Below, in pieces: positions 39,037 to 48,177 of a stretch of 64,000 nucleotides of DNA. The position numbers and the translations under genes were made by a program. Under the pieces are notes generated by a model. It was not told the origin of the DNA. It made no database searches and worked only from the letters and a program-made list of their open reading frames with translations. Origin of the DNA: Flavobacteriales bacterium. GTDB taxonomy: Bacteria > Bacteroidota > Bacteroidia > Flavobacteriales_D > Crocinitomicaceae. The DNA is taken from NCBI GenBank assembly GCA_947462255.1, contig CANHOA010000008.1, forward strand, positions 1-64,000. The letters are read 5' to 3'. Positions within the stretch are counted from its first letter, which is position 1, and every line of letters begins with the position of its first letter.

Positions 39037-41235
39037 TTATTGCTTTATAAACGAAAGCGTTTCATTCGCGTTTTCTGAAGCTATCTGAACTAAATAGTGA
39101 CCGTTTGTTAATGATTCAATAGCTATTTTAGCAAATCCATTGTTTACTTGTCCGCTAACTAATTCCCGTCCTGACATATCCATTATCTTGTAGGCGAAGT
39201 TTGTAATATTTCCTGTAATTGAAATATTATCAGTACTTGGATTCGGGTATAGCTTGAATTGGTTCATACTTGATTCATCAACTCCCACCAACATCGTATT
39301 GATATTGTATGTTGTGTTCGTAATGATAGGAGCATTCCAATCAAAGTAAATATACGCCGTATTTTCAATGGTACTTCCAACTGGATTCCCACTATTTTCT
39401 TGGATTCTGTAAACCAAATGTCCGTGACTTCCAGGTTCGTTGCTCGTTGAGTCATCTAACCAGATATTAGGGTATTCAAATTTTAGTAAACCATTCCCCA
39501 TATTTACCACTTGCATGTTGTGAGAAGACTCCACTAATGTGAATGTAGACCAATCCAAATTCGCATCTAAGGTATCTAGAATGTAGATATTCTGTGCGGG
39601 AGAAGTTCCTGTATTTTGAAATTGAATGGTGTACGTTAAGGCATCAGTTAAACTAGCGTCGATTTGTTCCGATGGAATGGCTAATGTTTCGTAGATAGCA
39701 GGTCTTACAACAACCTTATCATTCGGATCATAGCTATTTCCAACTAGTTGTAAAAGTGATCCATTGTTATTTGAAGTAGAACAATCAACTATATTTCCAG
39801 CAGGAGTTATTGTTGATGTAAAATAATGTTGCGTGCCGCTTTGTATTCCGGAAGGAACATTAAATGTTATTAAATCGATAGACGAGAAAGAATTTAATCC
39901 AGAATTTAAATTCCATGTAATTGTATTTCCACTAATTACGTAACCGGTATTAGCGATTGAACTTGTATTTACGGTAACTCCTGCTGGATATGTTAATGTT
40001 AAGGTATACGCCCCAACCGGTCCAGGACCGTAAGAACCCCAATTTAAGTGAAAATAGGCAGTCGTATTTTGATAGTATCCGATCCATGGTGTTACAGTGC
40101 TCCATAAATCAGCACATAAATTTGCACCACCGCCACAATTTACTGCGAAATACCCAGCATTTGGTGTGGTAGAATTTATTCCAACTAGTGTAATGATATT
40201 ATTTGGCATTGTATATCCGTTGTAGGTCAACCATTGTTGGTTAATTACTCCAATTACATAATTTGTGTTTGAAACTGGCCCACAATAGATGAAGAATCCG
40301 TTGGTATCTGAATATACCGTAACTGTATTCGAGCCGATTGTATTTTGCGAATATAATAATACAGGCGCTCCTACGATAGGAGATTCGTTGGTGTCCATGG
40401 TGCCATTTCCATTAGCATCGCAGAATACAAATCCTGCGTAGCAATTTGTATTACCTTGGTTGCTTCCACAATTCATTGGGAAATTGGCTGTAGCAAGAGG
40501 TAATCCAGAGTTACATGTAACATTGTTTATCGTTATTGGCCAAGTACCAGCAATGTAACCGTTATTTACCATCCAATTCTGATTTACAGAAACTACTGCT
40601 GTTTGTCCAGCAGTACCTGCGTAAGAAATTGTATAAAAACCAGTATTGTTTGTATAACCAGTGTAAGTTGTTCCATTAGATACGACGTTTACAGGTGCAT
40701 TTATTACAGGAATGTCTCCAGTATTATAAACACCATTATTATCAGTATCACAAAATACCTGCCCACCCATACACATGTAATTATTTCCACCACAACCAAT
40801 AGTATAGTTGATAGTATCTATTACATAGGTTTGGTTTGCAGGATTGTAGACTGTTATTGAAATTGGATATGTTCCAGAGGAATTGTACGTATGAGTTATT
40901 GGCGGGTTAAAATTAATTAGGGTTCCTGATGTTGATGTTCCAGCGTTATGTGTGGTAGTTGCGCCATCGCCCCAATTAATTTGAACTGAAAACTGAAAAG
41001 GAGCAAAATTATTACCGATTATGACATTTTGAATATCAGCTGGTACTGTGCCCGCAGTAGTAGCTGCAGTTTGAGCAGAAAAACTCATTGTGATGGTTGA
41101 ATCACAACTTAGTACAGTGCTTGTGCTTGTTTGTGTTAAACCTGTTAGTGCATATCCTACAACTTGTGCATGATAAAATGAGGTGGATAATAGGCAAAAA
41201 CTGCATATTAGCTTAAAAAGTAGATTTTTTTTCAT
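39037..41235 (-). CDS. Large T9SS surface protein with SdrD-B-like repeats and DUF7619-like domain
   Basis: A 732-residue secreted protein. A signal peptide is followed by a PKD-like N-terminal region (FQFSVQINWGDGATTTHNAG). Two Cys-containing modules resemble SdrD-B/collagen-binding B repeats (CMGGQVFCDTDNNGVYNTGD and CYAGFVFCDANGNGTMDTNE). A beta-sandwich then leads to a DUF7619-like domain (SYDPNDKVVVRP, YTIQFQNTGTSPAQN, AYIYFDWNAPIITN) near 505-650. The T9SS tail runs from FKLYPNPSTDNISIT to LSFIKQ. No catalytic site is seen; the architecture suggests a surface adhesin or structural protein. DxDNNG-type loops could bind calcium. Single gene with its own terminator. Confidence 0.87.
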   Translation of the reverse strand: MKKNLLFKLICSFCLLSTSFYHAQVVGYALTGLTQTSTSTVLSCDSTITMSFSAQTAATTAGTVPADIQNVIIGNNFAPFQFSVQINWGDGATTTHNAGTSTSGTLINFNPPITHTYNSSGTYPISITVYNPANQTYVIDTINYTIGCGGNNYMCMGGQVFCDTDNNGVYNTGDIPVINAPVNVVSNGTTYTGYTNNTGFYTISYAGTAGQTAVVSVNQNWMVNNGYIAGTWPITINNVTCNSGLPLATANFPMNCGSNQGNTNCYAGFVFCDANGNGTMDTNESPIVGAPVLLYSQNTIGSNTVTVYSDTNGFFIYCGPVSNTNYVIGVINQQWLTYNGYTMPNNIITLVGINSTTPNAGYFAVNCGGGANLCADLWSTVTPWIGYYQNTTAYFHLNWGSYGPGPVGAYTLTLTYPAGVTVNTSSIANTGYVISGNTITWNLNSGLNSFSSIDLITFNVPSGIQSGTQHYFTSTITPAGNIVDCSTSNNNGSLLQLVGNSYDPNDKVVVRPAIYETLAIPSEQIDASLTDALTYTIQFQNTGTSPAQNIYILDTLDANLDWSTFTLVESSHNMQVVNMGNGLLKFEYPNIWLDDSTSNEPGSHGHLVYRIQENSGNPVGSTIENTAYIYFDWNAPIITNTTYNINTMLVGVDESSMNQFKLYPNPSTDNISITGNITNFAYKIMDMSGRELVSGQVNNGFAKIAIESLTNGHYLVQIASENANETLSFIKQ

Positions 41236-41307
41236 GGTTATGATTTTAGATTCGGTTACACGACGAAAACTAACATTGATTAGTTGCTTTCAATCGCATA
41301 TCTTCAC

Positions 41308-41315
41308 TATCTTTG
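41308..41315 (+). promoter_or_regulatory. Promoter -7 box for the DUF58 gene
   Basis: TATCTTTG, an exact TAnnTTTG match, 28 bases before the ATG, with a TTG 21 bases upstream that could serve as the -33 element. Confidence 0.5.
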
Positions 41316-41343
41316 AGGGACTTAAATAATTTACACCGATATA

Positions 41344-42267
41344 ATGCAAGAACAATCCATTGATAAAGCCCTATTAGCTGATTTTGGAAACTTAGAATTA
41401 TTAGCAAAACAAGTTGTTGAAGGATTTATTACTGGCCTTCATAAAAGTCCGTTTCATGGTTTTTCTGTTGAATTTGCGGAACATCGCATTTATAATCCGG
41501 GTGAATCTACACGCCATATAGACTGGAAGCTTTATGGACGTACCGATAAGTTGTTTACAAAAAAATATGAAGAAGAAACCAACCTGCGTTGCCAACTACT
41601 TATAGATTGTTCTAGTTCGATGTTTTTTCCAAAAGATGCTAAATTAACCAAGCTGATTTTTTCAATGTATGCAGCGGCAAGTTTAATTGAATTATTGAGA
41701 AGGCAACGAGATGCTGTTGGACTTACTATTTTCTCCGATCAAATTCACATTAATTCCAAAGCGAAATCTAGTCCTGCACATCATCGTTTTTTATATGCAG
41801 AAATGGAAAAATGGTATCGTAATTATGATGAAAGTGCAAAAAGAAGTACTGATACCATTCAAACCTTACATGATATTGCGGAGCTAAGTCACAAAAGGAG
41901 CTTGGTAATTCTTTTTACTGATTTATTGGGAAATAGTGAAAGTATAGACGAAATGTTTCAAGCCTTAAATCACTTAAAACACAATAAGCATGAAGTGGTA
42001 ATTTTTCACGTGTCGGATTCAAAAATTGAATTGGATTTTGAGTTAGATAACCGACCTTATCAATTAATCGATATGGAAACGGGCGAGAAAATTAAAGTGC
42101 AACCAACTGAAATCCGTGAGAAATACATTGAGGGAATTCGAAAATATATGAATGAGGTAAAACTTAGATGTGCAGATTATCGAATTGATTATGTTGAAGC
42201 CGATATTAATGAAGGATACCATCCTGTGCTCATTCAATATTTGTTAAAAAGGGAAAAGATGTTTTAA
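41344..42267 (+). CDS. DUF58 (VWA-like) domain protein
   Basis: A 307-residue soluble protein of the DUF58 family. The signature YNPGESTRHIDWKLYGRTDKLFTKKYEEE lies near residues 55-85, followed by LLIDCSSSMFF, in which DCSSS fits the VWA DxSxS metal motif. DUF58 proteins are usually encoded with a MoxR-type AAA ATPase and Bat membrane proteins. Here no MoxR is adjacent, and the BatA/VWA protein is about 22 kb away. A role in envelope complex assembly is inferred from the family. The prenyl synthase gene follows with its own -7 box. Confidence 0.88.
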   Translation: MQEQSIDKALLADFGNLELLAKQVVEGFITGLHKSPFHGFSVEFAEHRIYNPGESTRHIDWKLYGRTDKLFTKKYEEETNLRCQLLIDCSSSMFFPKDAKLTKLIFSMYAAASLIELLRRQRDAVGLTIFSDQIHINSKAKSSPAHHRFLYAEMEKWYRNYDESAKRSTDTIQTLHDIAELSHKRSLVILFTDLLGNSESIDEMFQALNHLKHNKHEVVIFHVSDSKIELDFELDNRPYQLIDMETGEKIKVQPTEIREKYIEGIRKYMNEVKLRCADYRIDYVEADINEGYHPVLIQYLLKREKMF

Positions 42268-42294
42268 CTCATGAGTTTCCTTCATTCTAAATAG

Positions 42295-42302
42295 TATTTT
42301 TG
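42295..42302 (+). promoter_or_regulatory. Promoter -7 box four bases before the polyprenyl synthase gene
   Basis: TATTTTTG matches TAnnTTTG and ends four bases before the ATG at 42307, again the spacing expected for a leaderless transcript. Confidence 0.5.
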
Positions 42303-42306
42303 TTCT

Positions 42307-43278
42307 ATGAATTCCGTTGATCAAATAATTTCTCCCATAAAGAATGAAATGATGCTTTTTGAGAAGCATTTTAAAGAAACAATGCACTCAAAAGTACCAT
42401 TGTTAGATAAAATCACGAACTATGTTGTGAAACGTAAAGGAAAGCAGATGCGGCCAATGTTTGTTTTTCTTTCTGCCAAAATGTTGGGCGAGCTTAATGA
42501 AAAGACATTTGATGCAGCCGTTTTGGTGGAATTGCTTCATACTGCAACCTTAGTGCATGATGATGTCGTGGATGATGCCAATGAACGAAGGGGGTATTTT
42601 TCGATTAATGCGCTTTGGAAAAATAAAATTGCTGTATTGGTTGGTGATTATATGCTTTCAAGAATTTTATTGCTTTCGTTGGAAAAAGAAAATACTGATT
42701 TATTGAAGATTGTTGCCCGTTCGGTTAGGGAAATGTCGGAAGGTGAATTACTTCAAATTGAAAAAGCGAGGCATTTAGATATTACAGAGGAAATATATTT
42801 TGAGGTAATTAAAAAAAAGACAGCATCTCTTATTTCAACTTGTTGCGAGTCTGGTGCCTTAAGTGTTGGTGCAAATTCGTATTCTCAACTGATGTTCAAC
42901 TTTGGTGAATTAGTCGGTATCGCATTTCAAATTAAAGATGATATATTTGACTATGGTTCTCCGGATAAAATAGGAAAGCCAACAGGAATAGATATTAGAG
43001 AACAAAAGATGACATTGCCTCTAATTTACGCCATTAACCATAGCACGAAAGAAAACAAGAAAGAATTATTGGATATTGTAAGGTATAAAAATGAGGAAGA
43101 TACTTCTATTAATCGCGCTGTTGAATTAGTTTTGCAGTCGGGAGGTATTGAATATGCTCACGAAAAAATGATGGAATACGGTAATAAGGCCATTGAATTA
43201 TTAACAGAAATCCCTGAATCTGATGCGAAAAAATCGCTGATAGGTTTAGTGCATTTCACAATGAATAGAGAAAAATGA
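42307..43278 (+). CDS. Polyprenyl (trans-isoprenyl) diphosphate synthase
   Basis: A 323-residue all-helical prenyltransferase that condenses isopentenyl diphosphate onto allylic diphosphates. The first Asp-rich motif is DDVVD at residues 85-89 (VHDDVVDDANERRG) and the second is KDDIFDYG near 217. The upstream KGKQMRPMFVFLSAKM includes the conserved GKxxRP diphosphate-binding motif. Length and motifs fit the long-chain octaprenyl or solanesyl type that supplies the menaquinone side chain. The actual chain length is not certain. It overlaps the lipoprotein gene by four bases (ATGA). Confidence 0.9.
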   Translation: MNSVDQIISPIKNEMMLFEKHFKETMHSKVPLLDKITNYVVKRKGKQMRPMFVFLSAKMLGELNEKTFDAAVLVELLHTATLVHDDVVDDANERRGYFSINALWKNKIAVLVGDYMLSRILLLSLEKENTDLLKIVARSVREMSEGELLQIEKARHLDITEEIYFEVIKKKTASLISTCCESGALSVGANSYSQLMFNFGELVGIAFQIKDDIFDYGSPDKIGKPTGIDIREQKMTLPLIYAINHSTKENKKELLDIVRYKNEEDTSINRAVELVLQSGGIEYAHEKMMEYGNKAIELLTEIPESDAKKSLIGLVHFTMNREK

Positions 43279-43676
43279 AATTTTTAATTGGTGCGTTTAT
43301 TTTGCTTTCTTTGTTAGTATCGTGCAGTGATAAGCAAGAAGATCAATCTGCTGTTACAGAAAAAAAAGAAGATTTAGTGGAAATAAAAAATGGTATTTAT
43401 ACCGAATGGTATCCAGGTAAGAAAAATATTAAATTTCAAGGAGCGCAAGATGAAAAAGCACAACGAAATGGAAAATGGGTTTTCTTCTCGGAATCAGGGA
43501 ATGAATTATCATTTACTTTTTATTCAAGGGGTTTAAAAGATGGATTTACGGTAGTAAAATACCCAAGTGGTAGAATTCATTATCGAGGAGAATATAGAAA
43601 TGATACGATTGTTGGTTTATGGACAACCTATGATGAAAATGGAAAGGTGAGCAAGGAGAAAGATTTCGGATATTAA
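43275..43676 (+). CDS. Small MORN-repeat-like (YwqK-type) lipoprotein
   Basis: A 133-residue lipoprotein with lipobox LLVSC (Cys17). The mature part contains short beta-hairpin repeats of the MORN/YwqK type: GIYTEWYPGKKNIKFQG, NGKWVFFSESGNELSF, DGFTVVKYPSGRIHYRGEY, GLWTTYDENGK. Proteins with these repeats are often labelled YwqK antitoxin by homology; nothing here supports a toxin-antitoxin pair. It lies between the prenyl synthase and dnaG in one operon, overlapping the former by four bases and ending eight bases before dnaG. Confidence 0.8.
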   Translation: MKFLIGAFILLSLLVSCSDKQEDQSAVTEKKEDLVEIKNGIYTEWYPGKKNIKFQGAQDEKAQRNGKWVFFSESGNELSFTFYSRGLKDGFTVVKYPSGRIHYRGEYRNDTIVGLWTTYDENGKVSKEKDFGY

Positions 43677-43684
43677 AAATAAAA

Positions 43685-45631
43685 ATGAGTAAAATTTCAA
43701 GCTTTATTATTGAGGAAATTATGCAAACTTCTCGCATTGAGGAGGTAATTGGAGAATTTGTTCAGTTAAAGCGTGCCGGATCTAATTTAAAAGGTCTAAG
43801 TCCTTTCACTGATGAAAAAACCGCTTCGTTTGTCGTTTCTCCAGCAAAGCAGATTTTTAAATGTTTTTCAACAGGTAAAGGGGGTTCGGTTGTTTCTTTT
43901 CTTATGGAGAAAGAACATTATTCTTACCCAGAAGCACTGAGATGGTTGGCTGAAAAATATGGAATTGTAATTCCAAATGATGCTGGTCCTTCCGCAGATG
44001 AACTGGCGCTAAATACGGAAAAAGATAGTTTGTTTATTATCAATGAATTCGCTAAACAACACTTTGCGAATGCCTTATTATCATCCGATGAAGGCCAAGC
44101 TATAGGTTTAAGCTATTTTGAAGAAAGAGGTTTTAGGAGAGATATTATTGAGAAATTTCAGTTAGGGTATTGTTTAAATACAGCCGATAATTTTACTAAA
44201 ACTGCCATAGAAAAGGGATATAAACTAGCGTATCTAGAAACAGTTGGTTTAACTAAATCAAAAGATGATCGATCTTTTGATTTTTTTCGAGGTCGCGTAA
44301 TGTTTCCCATTCATAGTATTTCAGGACGAGTATTAGGTTTTGGTGGTCGCACCCTACAAAATGACAAGAAAATTGCCAAGTATTTTAATTCGCCTGATAG
44401 TATCGTTTATAATAAAAGTCAAATCTTATACGGCTTGTTTTTTGCGAAAGGTGACATTATTAAGTACGATGAATGCTTGTTGTGCGAAGGATATACTGAT
44501 GTGATAGGAATGCATCAATCAGGGATTCAAAACGTTGTTTCATCTTCCGGTACTTCCTTGACGAAAGAGCAAATAAAGTTAATTTCTAGATACACAAAAA
44601 ATATCACGATTCTTTTCGATGGCGATGCGGCGGGTATTAAAGCTTCTTTTCGCGGCATAGATTTAATTCTGGAGGAAGGGATGAATGTGAAAGTAATTTT
44701 GTTCCCAAATGGTGAAGATCCTGATTCGTTTGCAAAGGGGCATACTACCGAAGAGACCATTGACTTTATAAAAGCAAATAAGAAAGATTTTATTTCATTC
44801 AAGGCTTCCATTTTACTAGGCGAAGGCGAAAATGATCCATTGCAAAAAGCTAAATTGATTAAAGAAATTATTCAAACGGTTTCGTTGATTCCTGATCATA
44901 TTACAAGAAGTGTTTATGCAAAAGAATTGTCGACTCAATTTGAAATGGATGAAAACATGGTGAGCAACGAACTAATCCGCTTGCGTAAAAATAGTTTAGC
45001 CAATGAGCTAAATGAACCTATGATTCGTGATTTTAAGGTTGCTAACGATAATGTTAGTATACTTCCAACGCAGCCCAAAGAAGAATTAACCTATGAATTT
45101 GAGTTAATCCGAATCATGTTGCAGTTTGGAGCCAACGAAATTGAAACGATTCAAGGTGACGCAGTATCGCCAGAGAAAGTTTCAGTAGTAGAAATGATTT
45201 GCCAAGAGTTGACAAATGATGAATTATCTTTCCGACATCCTCTTTGTCATAAAATTCATACTGTTTTCGTTGAGGGTTTAAATGAACAAACCGTCTATTC
45301 AATGGCTTATTTCCAGAATTTGGAAGACCAGGAATTGATAAAGTTTATCAGTAATCTTGAGACGTTTGAATCTGAATTAAGTCCAAATTGGATTTTGAAA
45401 TATAATATCTTTACTAAAACAGAAGAAATGGGGCTATTTCATACAGTTTCCAATTTGCTGTATAATTTTAAATATAATAAAGTCAATGAGCATATTTTGT
45501 CACTTCAAACAAAAATGAAAGACGCTAGTATATCCCACGACGAATTAATGGATATCTTAGCGGAGCAAATGGCTTATGAACGAGTTAAAAAAGAAATAAC
45601 GGGTCATTTAGGCCGCATAATTTTAAGATAG
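43685..45631 (+). CDS. dnaG: DNA primase
   Basis: A 648-residue primase that makes RNA primers for replication. Domains in order are the N-terminal zinc-ribbon-like CHC2 region (1-95), the TOPRIM catalytic core with EGYTDVIGM and FDGDAAGIKAS near 320, and a C-terminal helicase-binding region. The zinc site is largely gone: the usual Cys, His, Cys, Cys positions are Ser39, Thr42, Cys60 and Thr63 (LSPFTDEKTASF and FKCFSTGKGG). The surrounding fold is conserved. I recall similar loss in other Bacteroidota primases. It lies in an operon with upstream prenyl synthase and lipoprotein genes; mscS follows after one base. Confidence 0.95.
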   Translation: MSKISSFIIEEIMQTSRIEEVIGEFVQLKRAGSNLKGLSPFTDEKTASFVVSPAKQIFKCFSTGKGGSVVSFLMEKEHYSYPEALRWLAEKYGIVIPNDAGPSADELALNTEKDSLFIINEFAKQHFANALLSSDEGQAIGLSYFEERGFRRDIIEKFQLGYCLNTADNFTKTAIEKGYKLAYLETVGLTKSKDDRSFDFFRGRVMFPIHSISGRVLGFGGRTLQNDKKIAKYFNSPDSIVYNKSQILYGLFFAKGDIIKYDECLLCEGYTDVIGMHQSGIQNVVSSSGTSLTKEQIKLISRYTKNITILFDGDAAGIKASFRGIDLILEEGMNVKVILFPNGEDPDSFAKGHTTEETIDFIKANKKDFISFKASILLGEGENDPLQKAKLIKEIIQTVSLIPDHITRSVYAKELSTQFEMDENMVSNELIRLRKNSLANELNEPMIRDFKVANDNVSILPTQPKEELTYEFELIRIMLQFGANEIETIQGDAVSPEKVSVVEMICQELTNDELSFRHPLCHKIHTVFVEGLNEQTVYSMAYFQNLEDQELIKFISNLETFESELSPNWILKYNIFTKTEEMGLFHTVSNLLYNFKYNKVNEHILSLQTKMKDASISHDELMDILAEQMAYERVKKEITGHLGRIILR

Positions 45632-45632
45632 T

Positions 45633-46736
45633 ATGTTAAATAAAACGATTTTTAATTTAGGTCCATTTCACATTTGTTTTTGGAATATTGTTTTCTTGTT
45701 CCTTATATTTTTTTCAGCATTTATTCTTCGTAGGGTTTTTCATCGTTTTTTGAAAAATTCCCTTAAAAAATCTAATATCATTATTGAAGGTAGGCGCATT
45801 ACATGGGTGAAATTAGTGAGCCAAAGTGTTTATCTATTTGCGATGTATTTTGCTGTAATGAGCTTTAGGTTTAACAATAAAGATATTTCCTTTAATGACT
45901 TTTTGGAATTTAAGATAATTGCGTTAAAAAACTTTAACCTTACATTTTATGATTTCTTCGTAATAATAGTTGTTTTTATTGCTACCAAAATGTTAGTTAA
46001 TGTAACAAAGCTTTATTTAAGTCAAAAACTAAAGTCTAATAATCGAATTGATGATGGTACTGAATACATCTACATTCAAATTTCTAAATATATTATTTAC
46101 CTATGTTCAATTTTACTTACTTGTAAAATCTTAGCCATTGACTTAGGCTTAATATTGACGGGGTCTTTAGGGTTGTTAGTCGGGCTAGGTTTAGGACTTC
46201 AAGATGTTTTTAAGGATTTAATTGCCGGAGTAGTTTTATTACTAGAAAAAAATATTAAAATTGGTGATATTGTTGAAATATCAGGAACTTCCAATCAATC
46301 GTCTGTGGTAGCCAAGATTCTGAAAATTAATGCCCGTACTACTCAAATTGAAACCCGGGAAGGAAATGTGCTTATTATTCCAAACACAAGATTAACGCAA
46401 CAGCAGGTTGAAAATTGGACACATGGTTCTACATTATCGCGTTTTAATATTGAGGTGGAAGTAGAATATGGCGCTAATTTAGAGTTGATATCTAAATTAC
46501 TTATTGATTCTGCAATGAGTCATCCTAAAGTTAAAAAGGATCAGCCGATTTTTACTAGAATGGCTAATTTTTCAGATAATGGATTGATAATTGAATTAAT
46601 TTTTTGGGCCGATCAGAGTTGGGACATTAATAATTATAAATCAGACCTTCGCTTTGAAATATACCGTTTGTTTTCTATTCATAACATTACCATGCCTTAC
46701 CCCAAACGCTCAGTAGAAATTAGCAACAAGGATTAA
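45633..46736 (+). CDS. Small-conductance mechanosensitive channel (MscS family)
   Basis: A 367-residue membrane protein with about four helices before the pore helix. The MscS pore region is GSLGLLVGLGLGLQDVFKDLIAGVVLL near residues 180-206, followed by the beta-domain IKIGDIVEISG and IPNTRLTQQQVENWTHG. The C-terminal alpha/beta domain ends near residue 360. The channel opens under membrane tension to release osmolytes. The N-terminal part is larger than E. coli MscS (286 residues), having an extra membrane segment. It follows dnaG by one base, and its end overlaps the convergent pdxJ by four bases. Confidence 0.9.
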   Translation: MLNKTIFNLGPFHICFWNIVFLFLIFFSAFILRRVFHRFLKNSLKKSNIIIEGRRITWVKLVSQSVYLFAMYFAVMSFRFNNKDISFNDFLEFKIIALKNFNLTFYDFFVIIVVFIATKMLVNVTKLYLSQKLKSNNRIDDGTEYIYIQISKYIIYLCSILLTCKILAIDLGLILTGSLGLLVGLGLGLQDVFKDLIAGVVLLLEKNIKIGDIVEISGTSNQSSVVAKILKINARTTQIETREGNVLIIPNTRLTQQQVENWTHGSTLSRFNIEVEVEYGANLELISKLLIDSAMSHPKVKKDQPIFTRMANFSDNGLIIELIFWADQSWDINNYKSDLRFEIYRLFSIHNITMPYPKRSVEISNKD

Positions 46737-47449
46737 TCTTTAAGGGCACTTTTATACACACTTATTGTTTTTTCGATGCCTAAATAGAGCGCATCTGCTA
46801 TTAAAGCATGCCCGATAGAAACTTCTGCTAAAGAAGGGATTTTTGATTTAAAAAAAGCTAAGTTTTCACTATTTAAATCATGGCCGGCATTTATTGCTAA
46901 ACCAAGTGAAATAGCAAAATTTGCAGCCTTAGTATATGCTTCCATTATTTTTTCACGATCATCTTGATTAGCCTCGGCATATGGTCCCGTGTACAATTCG
47001 ATGCAATCTGCTCCTAATGATGCAGCTAACCCTATTTGCTTAAGGTCGGTTCCAACGAACAATGAGACTCTGATTTTCATTTTTTTTAATCTTGAAATAA
47101 TCGGAGTAAGAAAAGCGCTATTTTCTTCTAATTCCCAACCGGCATTAGAGGTCAAAACATGCGGCGGATCAGGAACAAGTGTTGCTTGCTTAGGTTTGCA
47201 TTCGGCTACTAAATCCATAAATCGCTCATCTGGAAAGCCTTCAATATTTAATTCAGTAAGAATCACTTGACTTAGCTTTACAGCATCTGCTCGGGTTATG
47301 TGCCGTTCATCTGGACGTGGATGTATCGTGATGCCATTCGCACCAAATCGTTCGCAATCTAATGCAAATTGAATAACATTTGGCGTGTCTCCACCTCGTG
47401 CATTTCGAAGGGTAGCTATCTTATTAATGTTAACGCTCAAGTTTGTCAT
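46733..47449 (-). CDS. pdxJ: Pyridoxine 5'-phosphate synthase
   Basis: Condenses 1-deoxyxylulose 5-phosphate with 3-amino-1-hydroxyacetone phosphate to form pyridoxine 5'-phosphate. At 238 residues it has the typical TIM-barrel length. Diagnostic segments are LSVNINKIATLRNARGG at the N-terminus, ANGITIHPRPDERHI near 37-51, LVPDPPHVLTS, the ELYTGPYAEA phosphate region and AGHDLNSEN with SIGHALIADALYLG near the end. It is transcribed divergently from the CBS/ACT gene with a -7 box just upstream, and overlaps mscS tail-to-tail by four bases. Confidence 0.95.
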   Translation of the reverse strand: MTNLSVNINKIATLRNARGGDTPNVIQFALDCERFGANGITIHPRPDERHITRADAVKLSQVILTELNIEGFPDERFMDLVAECKPKQATLVPDPPHVLTSNAGWELEENSAFLTPIISRLKKMKIRVSLFVGTDLKQIGLAASLGADCIELYTGPYAEANQDDREKIMEAYTKAANFAISLGLAINAGHDLNSENLAFFKSKIPSLAEVSIGHALIADALYLGIEKTISVYKSALKD

Positions 47450-47466
47450 GGGCTAATTTACTCCCG

Positions 47467-47503
47467 CAAAATTACAAACTCTCAAAGGATTTTACTACTT
47501 TTG
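47467..47503. promoter_or_regulatory. Divergent promoter region between pdxJ and the CBS gene
   Basis: Two exact TAnnTTTG boxes face away from each other in 63 bases. TAATTTTG on the minus strand (47474-47467) lies 17 bases before pdxJ. TACTTTTG on the plus strand (47496-47503) lies nine bases before the CBS ATG, leaving a leader of a few bases at most. Confidence 0.5.
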
Positions 47504-47512
47504 ATCCTCCTT

Positions 47513-48175
47513 ATGCGAGCATTTGAACTTATTACCGACGAAATACCACCCTTAATTCACTCTGATTCTGGTGAAAAAGCGATAAACTGGATGGATGAAT
47601 TTAAAGTGTCCCATCTTCCGGTATTAAAAAATGGTGCTTTTGTTGGCGTTGTGTCCGAATCTGCTATCCTTGATCGCTTGGAATTGGCTGACTCTTTAGA
47701 TGTACTTTTCGATCACTTACCAAGACCTTATGCTCTTAAAAATGCCCATATTTATGAGGTGCTTGCTATGATGTCGGAATTTAAAATAAGTGTTTTGCCA
47801 ATTTTAGATGATGATGAACAGTATCTAGGTTGTACAAGTATTTATCATCTAATGACAACGCTCGCTAATATCGGTAGTATAAAAGAACCGGGTAGTATTT
47901 TGGTGCTAGAAATTAATGCTATTGATTATTCTATGGCACAAATTGGACAAATTGTTGAAAGTAACAATGCAAAAATCCTCAGTTCTTATATTCTTTCCGA
48001 TGCTGCATCTTCCTTATTGGAAGTGACATTGAAAATAAATGAACTAAATCTCACACGGATCATTCTTACTTTTGAACGTTATGATTATAAAATAAAGGCT
48101 TCTTATCAAGCAGGAGCTAGTGATGATGATTTACGATGGAAGTATGATGCATTAATGAATTTTATGAAATTTTAA
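47513..48175 (+). CDS. CBS-pair protein with C-terminal ACT-like domain
   Basis: A 220-residue soluble protein. Residues about 1-120 form two CBS motifs (FKVSHLPVLKNGAFVGVVSES and FKISVLPILDDDEQYLGCTS), which usually bind adenosyl nucleotides. Residues about 127-195 look like an ACT domain (GSILVLEINAIDYSMAQIGQIV). It is therefore a ligand-sensing module with no effector domain. I chose the ATG beginning MRAFELITDEIPPLIH; the frame is open upstream, but that region is antisense to pdxJ. The gene lies between pdxJ and nadK, two base before the latter, so sensing of a nucleotide or pyridine cofactor is possible but unproven. Confidence 0.85.
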   Translation: MRAFELITDEIPPLIHSDSGEKAINWMDEFKVSHLPVLKNGAFVGVVSESAILDRLELADSLDVLFDHLPRPYALKNAHIYEVLAMMSEFKISVLPILDDDEQYLGCTSIYHLMTTLANIGSIKEPGSILVLEINAIDYSMAQIGQIVESNNAKILSSYILSDAASSLLEVTLKINELNLTRIILTFERYDYKIKASYQAGASDDDLRWKYDALMNFMKF

Positions 48176-48177
48176 GC

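Noticed and set aside
43275-43676. YwqK-type antitoxin in a toxin-antitoxin pair
   Set aside because: The protein is a lipoprotein with MORN-like repeats and there is no toxin-like neighbour; the label is a homology artefact.
47369-47512. Upstream extension of the CBS/ACT gene
   Set aside because: The extra 48 codons are antisense to the pdxJ 5' end, have no CBS-like sequence and lie upstream of the -7 box.
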